Origin: Bartonella apihabitans | GTDB taxonomy: Bacteria; Pseudomonadota; Alphaproteobacteria; Rhizobiales; Rhizobiaceae | Length of the DNA stretch: 64,000 nucleotides | Direction: 5' to 3' | Assembly (NCBI RefSeq): GCF_030758755.1 | Contig: NZ_CP132387.1 | Span: 1,364,001-1,428,000 of the forward strand | Part shown: in pieces, positions 55,566 to 64,000 of the stretch | How the letters are laid out: each line of letters begins with the position of its first letter | Position numbering within the stretch: the stretch's first letter is position 1 | Translations under genes and position numbers: made by a program | The notes under the pieces: generated by a model | Database searches by the model: none | What the model saw: the letters and a program-made list of their open reading frames with translations, nothing else | What the model was told of the DNA's origin: nothing

Positions 55566-57905
55566 ATGACTTCACATATAATCAAATCCGCATCGTTGGG
55601 GTTTCCTCGCATCGGTGCAAAACGGGAATTAAAAACAGCTCTCGAACAGTTCTGGAAAGGTAATATTTCCAGGGATGACTTATTAAAAACTGCTGCCGAA
55701 TTAAGAAGAAGACATTGGAAACTGCAAAAAGACAAAGGAATTGACGTTATACCGTCGAATGATTTTTCTTTGTATGACCATGTCCTTGATACGGCCATTA
55801 TGGTTGGCGCCATTCCTGCCGAATATACGCATGGTCGTGAAAATAGCGATATTTTAGAAACCTATTTTGCAATGGCGCGCGGCCGCGAAGGCAACAATAA
55901 TTGCCAGTGCGGAAATCATCACATTGACAATGATATCAAGGCACTGGAAATGACAAAATGGTTTGATACGAATTATCATTATATCGTCCCTGAAATAAAC
56001 GCCAAACAAAACTTCAAGCTACAATCAGAAAAACTTATAACAGAGTTTCTCGAAGCAAAGGCTGAAGGCATTGTGACAAGACCCGTTCTTCTGGGACCTG
56101 TGACTTTTCTACTGCTTTCGAAATGCCGTAAAGATGACATTGAACCGCTGTCATTGCTCTCTCAACTCCTGCCAGTCTATCAGGATGTTCTGGCGCATTT
56201 GAAATCTATCGGTTGTCCTTGGGTGCAAATTGATGAGCCCATCCTTGTGACGGATCTCGATGCCAATCAGAAATCCGCCTTTGACTATGCTTATAAAATT
56301 CTTGGCGACACGGAAAAATTTCCAAGCATTATGCTGACCAGTTATTTTGGAGATGTTGGTGATAACCTTAAAACTGTTTTGTCTTTACCGGTTAAAGGTT
56401 ATCACATTGATCTTGTTCGCGGGAAAAAACAGCTTGAATCCTTTGTCTCGAATATCCGGCCTGAACAGACGCTTTCTCTCGGTGTCATTGACGGGCGTAA
56501 CATTTGGCGTAGCGATCTCGATGCTTTGATTGACTGGCTTAAGCCGGTTGTTAAAAAACTGGGAAGAGAGCACATTCAGATTGCCACATCCTGTTCGCTA
56601 CTTCATGTTCCCATCGATCTTGATCTTGAAGTCGATCTCGACGACGAGTTGAAATCATGGCTTGCCTTTGCCAGCCAGAAACTTGATGAACTCCATATTC
56701 TTTGTCAGGCATTATCGGGCAATGCGGCCGCTGTGACTGAAAAACTCACCGCCAATAAAGCAGCATTAAACGAAAGAAAATCATCAAAACGCATCCGCAA
56801 TGACCTTGTTCAAAAACAGCTTCAAAATGCCAAAAAAGATAGCGCGCGTCGCGCATCTGCCTACTCGACAAGGCATGAAAAACAAAAAGCTATCCTAAAT
56901 CTGCCTCCTTTTCCAACAACGACAATCGGATCCTTTCCCCAATCATCTGATGTTCGCAAAGCACGTTCGGATTATACAAAGGGAATAATTTATAAAGCCG
57001 CTTACGAGAGCTTTATTACAACGCGGATCCACGAAGCAATCAAGTGGCAGGAAGAGGTTGGGCTTGATGTTCTGGTACATGGTGAATTTGAACGAAACGA
57101 TATGGTTCAATATTTTGGCGAGCAATTGGAAGGCTTTGCTTTTACTCAACACGGTTGGGTACAGAGCTATGGCTCCCGTTGTGTCCGTCCACCCGTCATT
57201 TTCGGGGATGTTTCCCGACTGAGGCCGATGACCGTCAAATGGTGGCAAGTCGCACAATCATTTACCTCGAAGATTGTGAAGGGTATGCTGACCGGACCTG
57301 TTACCATTCTGAATTGGTCATTCGTCAGAGATGATCAACCGCGAGAAGAAACATGCAGGCAAATTGCCTTGGCAATTCGCAATGAAGTTGAAGATCTTGA
57401 AAAGGCTGGCGCTAAAATCATCCAGATTGATGAGGCAGCCTTACGGGAAGGACTGCCGCTCAAAGAAAAGGATAAAGCTTATTATCTTGAATGGGCTGTT
57501 CAATGCTTTCGCTTATGTCAAAATACGGTGAAAGACGCTACCCAGATCCATACCCATATGTGCTATTCGGAGTTTAATGATATCATTTCCGCTATTGCCG
57601 ATATGGATGCAGATGTTATCTCTATAGAAACGTCACGCTCCAAGATGGAGCTTCTCGATGTCTTCAAGCAATTCAAATATCCCAATGAAATTGGTCCCGG
57701 TGTCTATGATATCCATTCACCGCGTGTACCTTCTATAGCAGAAATCCTCGAGCTTCTTGGATATGCGCTAGAACGTTTGGAGGCGAGACAGCTTTGGGTT
57801 AATCCCGATTGCGGTTTGAAAACACGGCAATGGGAGGAAGTGAAACCTGCCATTGCACATATGGTTGCCGCTGCCAAAACTTTGAGAAAGACAATTATGG
57901 TTTAA
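55566..57905 (+). CDS. metE: B12-independent methionine synthase MetE, 779 aa
   Basis: Transfers the methyl group of 5-methyl-tetrahydropteroyltri-glutamate to homocysteine. Two similar barrels: the N-terminal one from SASLGFPRIGAKRELKTALEQFW, and the catalytic C-terminal from LPPFPTTTIGSFPQ on. Zinc ligands are the histidine and cysteine of THMCYSE, a later glutamate, and the cysteine of NPDCGLKTR. Start ATG 55566 after AAGGG; an upstream frame from 55497 overlaps the riboswitch. Controlled by that riboswitch. Confidence 0.96.
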   Translation: MTSHIIKSASLGFPRIGAKRELKTALEQFWKGNISRDDLLKTAAELRRRHWKLQKDKGIDVIPSNDFSLYDHVLDTAIMVGAIPAEYTHGRENSDILETYFAMARGREGNNNCQCGNHHIDNDIKALEMTKWFDTNYHYIVPEINAKQNFKLQSEKLITEFLEAKAEGIVTRPVLLGPVTFLLLSKCRKDDIEPLSLLSQLLPVYQDVLAHLKSIGCPWVQIDEPILVTDLDANQKSAFDYAYKILGDTEKFPSIMLTSYFGDVGDNLKTVLSLPVKGYHIDLVRGKKQLESFVSNIRPEQTLSLGVIDGRNIWRSDLDALIDWLKPVVKKLGREHIQIATSCSLLHVPIDLDLEVDLDDELKSWLAFASQKLDELHILCQALSGNAAAVTEKLTANKAALNERKSSKRIRNDLVQKQLQNAKKDSARRASAYSTRHEKQKAILNLPPFPTTTIGSFPQSSDVRKARSDYTKGIIYKAAYESFITTRIHEAIKWQEEVGLDVLVHGEFERNDMVQYFGEQLEGFAFTQHGWVQSYGSRCVRPPVIFGDVSRLRPMTVKWWQVAQSFTSKIVKGMLTGPVTILNWSFVRDDQPREETCRQIALAIRNEVEDLEKAGAKIIQIDEAALREGLPLKEKDKAYYLEWAVQCFRLCQNTVKDATQIHTHMCYSEFNDIISAIADMDADVISIETSRSKMELLDVFKQFKYPNEIGPGVYDIHSPRVPSIAEILELLGYALERLEARQLWVNPDCGLKTRQWEEVKPAIAHMVAAAKTLRKTIMV

Positions 57906-57918
57906 CCGGCAGTGCAAA

Positions 57919-57950
57919 AAGGCTTGGCATTTCTTGTAATGCCACGCCTT
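57919..57950 (+). terminator. Hairpin after metE
   Basis: AAGGC and GGCAT pair with ATGCC and GCCTT around a TTCTTGTA loop. The T run is weak, so termination is likely but not certain. Confidence 0.6.
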
Positions 57951-58143
57951 AACTCATGTTAGTCATAAGATTTACAAGTTTAGGAGCACCGTTTAAATCG
58001 AACCGGTGCTCCGACTTTTTATCAGGAAGATGAGTAAACAATCTGACATTCCGCAAAATGTCTTCGGGGAGGTCTTCATCTTCATCGTCGGTTGCAACTT
58101 GCCGCAGATTGATGTTGCTAATAAAAAAGCCTTTCAATTGCAC
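57949..58143 (-). CDS. Possible small hypothetical protein, 64 aa
   Basis: GTG start, no clear ribosome site. The reading is protein-like (FFISNINLRQVATDDEDEDLPEDILRNVRLFTHLPDKK), and the frame stays open upstream for about 30 codons without an ATG. It may be the tail of a truncated gene. No family recognised. Confidence 0.3.
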   Translation of the reverse strand: MQLKGFFISNINLRQVATDDEDEDLPEDILRNVRLFTHLPDKKSEHRFDLNGAPKLVNLMTNMS

Positions 58144-58319
58144 AAGCGGAATTTTCGACAGATAGCCGTAACTGCGGCGAGAGTGGTTTGGTTTTAAATC
58201 GACTAGAAAAATATTTTTTAAAAAATACGTTGGCTACAATCGTAAAAGCTGAAGGCAGTTTTCAAGCAAAAGACAGTTTTCCCGATCGCTGTTTTCACGG
58301 CAGGAAAGCCAAAAAATGT

Positions 58320-59234
58320 TCAAGGGAATATATGACCTTCTGCATATTTAACAGCCTTGCCGCCAATGCGTGCCGAAATCAATTTTCCGTTTTCGACATA
58401 CCATTCGAGACGGATTTTTGACACACGATTCATCTCCATTCCCTGCTCGAGCCAAATATTTTTCTTGCCATCCAACGGGTTATCAAAATGCTGGACAACG
58501 CCGCAAAATGCAGATGCAGCCGAGCCGGTTGCAGCATCTTCCGAACCATCCGGACGGAACATACGAACATGAAAGGCACTCTGGAACAACTGCGTTTCCC
58601 GGCTATAGAGGTAAAATGACGGTGTCTTTACGTTAAGCTTGTCGAAGTTCTCCATAATATAAACGGGATCAGGCGATGCACTGGCAATAGTTTTGAGATT
58701 GCGTAAAGGCACAAAAAAGAATGGAACACCCGCTGTCCAAAGCGAGGGAACATGATTTTCAAACCCTATTTCTTTGCTTTCAAGACCGAATGCTGCTGCA
58801 AAAATTTCTTTCGGTGTATCAAGCGGGAGCTGTTCGGGGAGTTTGGGCAGATCGAATTCGGCAAAAGCGACTTTCTCACTCAAATCAACCACCGCACGGA
58901 TAATTCCGACTTTCTCCTCAAGAATGATAAGTGAATCATTACGGCAATTGTTTTTTATATTTTTCCGTGCGAGGGATACGGCAGCTCCGACAGTCGGATG
59001 ACCGGCAAATGACATTTCTCCATCCGGTTTGAAAATTCGCAAATTGGCAACATGTTTTTCATCTTTCGGCGGATTGACGAAAACAGTTTCCGACAAATTG
59101 AATTCACGCGCGATAGACTGCATCTGCTGATCGGTCAAACCGTCTGACTCATGCACAATTGCTACAGGATTGCCCGAGAGAACCGTGTCACTGAATACGT
59201 CGTAAACTTCAAAAAAACGGCCATGATACGCCAC
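58320..59234 (-). CDS. PhzF-family isomerase/epimerase, 304 aa
   Basis: PhzF fold with [18 protein letters not shown], the catalytic-glutamate region [22 protein letters not shown] and the second-half [14 protein letters not shown]. Members isomerise metabolites in the cytoplasm; the substrate here is unknown, and phenazine is not implied. GTG 59234 is chosen because AAGGGGA lies nine bases upstream; an in-frame ATG at 59309 has none. Confidence 0.92.
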   Translation of the reverse strand: MAYHGRFFEVYDVFSDTVLSGNPVAIVHESDGLTDQQMQSIAREFNLSETVFVNPPKDEKHVANLRIFKPDGEMSFAGHPTVGAAVSLARKNIKNNCRNDSLIILEEKVGIIRAVVDLSEKVAFAEFDLPKLPEQLPLDTPKEIFAAAFGLESKEIGFENHVPSLWTAGVPFFFVPLRNLKTIASASPDPVYIMENFDKLNVKTPSFYLYSRETQLFQSAFHVRMFRPDGSEDAATGSAASAFCGVVQHFDNPLDGKKNIWLEQGMEMNRVSKIRLEWYVENGKLISARIGGKAVKYAEGHIFP

Positions 59235-59452
59235 GGTAGCAGTTCCCCTTTTGCAATAAAGCTCATTTATAATATAAAACCTCTCCACTCTATGCTTATG
59301 ATGAAACACGCCGATATGTAAAGTTTCATTATGCTAAAAATAAAAGGACACAGCCTTGAGGCTGCATCCTTTCTGTTAAAACGTCTCGTCTCTCAACAAA
59401 CAATTGTGTCGAAAAGTTTTATTCTTTTCACCAGATTTGAAGTTTTAAAAAA

Positions 59453-59947
59453 TTATTTGTTATCGGCGCTCAAAGTCAATTTCGACACGCCAATAGCGAT
59501 ATTGGCTCCCTCATGAGCTTCTACACTCACCGGTTGCAAAGAAAATGCTTTGTTGTCGCCAACAAGTAAGTTGGCTCCGCCACCAACACCGGCAGCAGCG
59601 TCGACACTGACCCCCTCATATTTGCCTACAAGAATTCCGGACTTGTAGGCGTCTTTACTGGCCGCCATGACCATCCAGGATAATTGTCCGGCACCTGCTT
59701 TACCAATATCTATGCCAAGCTGTTCGATTTTGCCGACATATTTATCTGTCTCGGCGCCTTTATCATTCGGCTGGAAAACACAGGTGAGCTTTTCTGTCGC
59801 TTTGAATATATGCCCCTCGGCGCCCTGCCCTGTGCAGACAAGCACTCCGATTGTGACTTTGTCATCCGCAAATGCTCCCGAGGCACTCAAACAAGCGCTC
59901 CCGACCACGACCCCGGCAATAACAATATTTCTCAAAAAATGTGACAT
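59453..59947 (-). CDS. DUF992 secreted protein, 164 aa
   Basis: Signal peptide FLRNIVIAGVVVGSACLSASGAFA, then VTIGVLVCTGQGAEGHIF, TCVFQPNDKG and the glycine-rich VDAAAGVGGGANLLVG, the DUF992 pattern seen across Rhizobiales. Periplasmic, with two conserved cysteines. Function unknown. ATG 59947 after AGAAGGA. Confidence 0.9.
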   Translation of the reverse strand: MSHFLRNIVIAGVVVGSACLSASGAFADDKVTIGVLVCTGQGAEGHIFKATEKLTCVFQPNDKGAETDKYVGKIEQLGIDIGKAGAGQLSWMVMAASKDAYKSGILVGKYEGVSVDAAAGVGGGANLLVGDNKAFSLQPVSVEAHEGANIAIGVSKLTLSADNK

Positions 59948-60122
59948 TATATTTGATCCTTCTCTACTAACCATTCCAAATTTGGCGTATATTAAAAAAA
60001 ATACAAGTTGCCTGAAGAGAAGTTTTGAAGAGTAGCATTGAATTCTTATAACTTACGATACGAAACGTGATCGATACAATTCAATTTATTCAGAATTCTT
60101 TAAGGTTTTTACGAGGAAGGCC

Positions 60123-60464
60123 ATGAATTTCCGGTTAGCTAAATTATTTGTTATACCTTTGTTCTTATCCACAACGCTTGCTATAAACGCCGGTGCAGTC
60201 GAGTTGAACAGTCCTTTGGCCCCCATAGTTCGCCCGCAAAATGCCCCGCTTCCTCACTCGAATTATGGAGTTCCAAAACCGAACCGTAATTATAAACCGG
60301 AGCTGACACATCCTTCCGGTCCCACATATAAACTGGATACCGGCCCTGATATAAATCATCAGCAATGGTGTAGCGATCGTTATAAAAGCTACCGTTCGTC
60401 GGATGATACTTATATAGATCGGGGCGGCGTTCGCCAGACCTGCAAGTCACCTTTTCCTAGATAA
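60123..60464 (+). CDS. BA14K-family protein, 113 aa
   Basis: Signal peptide (LAKLFVIPLFLSTTLAINAGA), a proline/asparagine-rich middle, and the C-terminal WCSDRYKSYRSSDDTYIDRGGVRQTC, the cysteine-bounded module of the Brucella BA14K family. Those proteins are small, envelope-located and immunogenic. Ribosome site AGGAAGG. Confidence 0.85.
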   Translation: MNFRLAKLFVIPLFLSTTLAINAGAVELNSPLAPIVRPQNAPLPHSNYGVPKPNRNYKPELTHPSGPTYKLDTGPDINHQQWCSDRYKSYRSSDDTYIDRGGVRQTCKSPFPR

Positions 60465-60923
60465 ATCATTTTATAAACGGGACGCGCTTTTATGTGAGAT
60501 CTATTAAGCGGTCGGTCGTTCATCTACCGGCCGGAAAAGATGATCGTTATCATAATCAATGATGTTTTTCTTCGTCTGCCGATTTCGACTAAACGGCAAT
60601 TGCAAATGATGTTTGCTACGTTGTCTGCACTTACCCGCTTTTTGCATAGGCATCAGGAATAATCTTTCGTCGCAGTCAACCGGGCTTTTCCGTTTTTGGT
60701 CAAACCATTGGCTTGTCGATTATGTTGACTAAAAATATGCGGTCAAACCGGATAATCTTTTGTTAGCCCGACAAAGTCATAACCGGAGTTTCCCGAAACG
60801 AATAATCAAACAATTGACCGGAATGGTTCAAAAACAAACATGACGCCACAACGTTTTAGCCCCGCGCGTTGATCGTGAGTTGCAAGCCGGTTATCGCGAT
60901 TGTTGATTTTCTATATGAATATC
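60465..60923. other. Intergenic, no gene seen
   Basis: About 460 bases between BA14K and the end of ilvC. No frame with coding character and no repeat recognised. Confidence 0.5.
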
Positions 60924-60952
60924 AAAAGAAAAGGGCTGACATCGTCAGCCCT
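60924..60952 (-). terminator. Rho-independent terminator after ilvC
   Basis: On the minus strand AAGGGCTGAC, loop GAT, GTCAGCCCTT, then TTCTTTT. A ten-pair stem 32 bases after the ilvC stop. Confidence 0.9.
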
Positions 60953-60983
60953 TCTTCAACATTTGAACTATCAAAGTTCGCAA

Positions 60984-62689
<1,706 letters not shown>

Positions 62690-62701
62690 TTTCGTTTGCG
62701 T

Positions 62702-62716
62702 ACCGTACCGTACGGT
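62702..62716 (-). promoter_or_regulatory. Putative TetR operator
   Basis: The perfect palindrome ACCGTACGGT (62707-62716), preceded by a further ACCGT, 18 bases upstream of the regulator ATG. TetR proteins usually bind such a site in their own promoter. Inferred. Confidence 0.5.
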
Positions 62717-62809
62717 TCGTAACCATGCTACGAGAAATCGGCAATATCAAGTATTATTTTCAGTAAAAAATTTCTTTTTTGTTTTGAACGAGATTTGTCA
62801 GGATAATTT

Positions 62810-62850
62810 TACCGGCTTTGCTCCCTTCTGGTTCATGAACAAAGCCGGTA
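62810..62850 (-). terminator. Terminator after kup
   Basis: TACCGGCTTTG and CAAAGCCGGTA form an eleven-pair stem across 19 bases, 22 bases after the kup stop. Confidence 0.7.
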
Positions 62851-62871
62851 CGAGACAGATAATTTTGTCTT

Positions 62872-64000
62872 TCAAACGGTAATCTGGGTGCCTATTTCCA
62901 CAACCCGACCGGTTGGAATCTGGAAATATTCGGTTGCATCGGCGGCAGTTCTGGCAAGGAAAATATAGAATTTATCCTGCCACATCGGCATATCGGATTT
63001 GGCCGCAGGTTTGATCGAACGACGGGACACAAAAAAGGATGTCGTCATAATATCGAATTTCCAGCCGAGTTTGCGACATATTGCCAAAGCCTTCGGAATG
63101 TTTGGCTGCTCCATGTAACCGAACGTTAAAGTAACTTGCATGAAACGTTCATTAAACTGGGAAACACGGGCACGATCCACCGAAGGCACACGTGGCGTTG
63201 AAGCCGTATTCACCGTCAATATCACATTGTTTTCATGCAAAACTTTATAATGTTTGAGGCTGTGCATCAAAGCACTGGGTGCGCTCTTCGGATCGCTTGT
63301 CAAAAAGACCGCTGTGCCAGGTACAATGATTGGAGGCTTTTCCGCCATTTTATTAACAATCAGATCAAGCGGTACCTCGGCCTTACGGGTTTTCTGGAAC
63401 AAATGCCGACTGCCCCGAACCCATGTCCACATAACGAGCACAACACTAAAGGCAAGTCCCACCGATACCCAGCCGCCATCATGGATTTTAACGAGATTGG
63501 CACTGAAGAAAAGAAGATCAAGACAGAGAAACGTCAGCGTCGGCACGAGACATAAAGCAAGGCTCCATTTCCAGATGCGTTTCATGACAATGAAAAGCAA
63601 AGAAGTTGTCACAATCATGTTGCCGGTAACCGAAATGCCGTAAGCTGCTGCCAGATTGGAGGATTTTTCAAAGCCGATCACAAGACAAATAACAATCACC
63701 GCAAGAAGCAGATTAACCCGCGGCATATAGATTTGTCCGAGATTCTTTTCCGAAGTGTGCAAAATTTCAAGTCGCGGCAAAATATTGAGCTGGACAGCCT
63801 GACGTGCCATGGAAAAAGCACCTGTTATAACAGCTTGGGAAGCGATCACTGTTGCCATAGTTGCAAGCACAATCATCGGGATGAGCGACCATTCGGGCAA
63901 CATTTGATAAAATGGGTTAATTGTGTTGCGCCCATGAGAAAGAATAAAGGCCCCTGCCCCAAATAATTGAGGACAAGGCATGGAAATACTATCCACAGCC
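62872..64000 (-). pseudogene. kup: Potassium uptake protein Kup, C-terminal part, frame broken
   Basis: Text from NPFYQMLPEWSLIPMIVLATMATVIASQAVITGAFSMARQAVQL to IPTGRVVEIGTQITV is the C-terminal half of a KUP K+/H+ symporter: last membrane helices and the cytoplasmic tail. Near 63961-63966 a missing T (minus strand, run before GGGG) shifts the frame; restoring it joins LWIVFPCLVLNYF to GAGAFILSHG. The gene runs off the right edge. Confidence 0.88.

Overview
The window reads as chromosome of an alphaproteobacterium of the Rhizobiales (Hyphomicrobiales). Supporting this are a BA14K-family protein, a DUF992 protein, a fused SecDF and a phage with rhizobial-type genes. The moderate GC content and the retained ilvA, ilvC and metE would suit a Bartonella of the B. 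apis type; this is inference from gene content, not an identification.

Layout. Bases 1-14.65 kb are host genes: the start of ilvA, tRNA-Leu(TAA), a DUF3772/MscS channel with a small secreted protein, a long intergenic stretch holding a 77-bp copy of part of ilvC, secDF, a YbaL-type antiporter with a YbhN-like membrane protein, a FolB fusion, an FMN reductase and a TerC/CBS/CorC protein. Bases 14.68-51.87 kb are a complete prophage of about 37.2 kb inserted in tRNA-Lys(CTT) and bounded by a 118-bp direct repeat. Bases 52-64 kb are host genes again: an amino-acid ABC transporter without a visible ATPase, integrase remnants, a cobalamin riboswitch with metE, phzF, DUF992, BA14K, a tetR-ilvC pair and the 3' part of kup.

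The prophage is an HK97-like siphovirus. Leftward early operon: ERF annealing protein, YqaJ exonuclease, SSB, small proteins, HNH nuclease, excisionase and integrase. The switch is a short repressor facing a Cro-like gene. Two nearly identical promoters, each covered by a 17-bp operator with a second copy upstream, drive the left and right operons. Rightward: replication proteins, a GapR-like (UPF0335) protein, an ASCH protein, C5 and N4/N6 DNA methyltransferases (the former with a protein-like second frame inside it), a nuclease, HNH, terminases, portal, ClpP-type protease, capsid, connectors, tail tube, tail-assembly chaperones with a -1 slippery site, a cargo cassette (DnaQ-BRCT exonuclease, winged-helix protein, secreted protein), tape measure, tail tip, fibres and a lysis cassette.

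Eight genes on both sides of the prophage borders are broken by one- or two-base indels, mostly in homopolymers. One base is also missing from the anticodon stem of tRNA-Lys. Consensus sequencing error is the simplest reading, so these genes are annotated as probable single genes with a frameshift.
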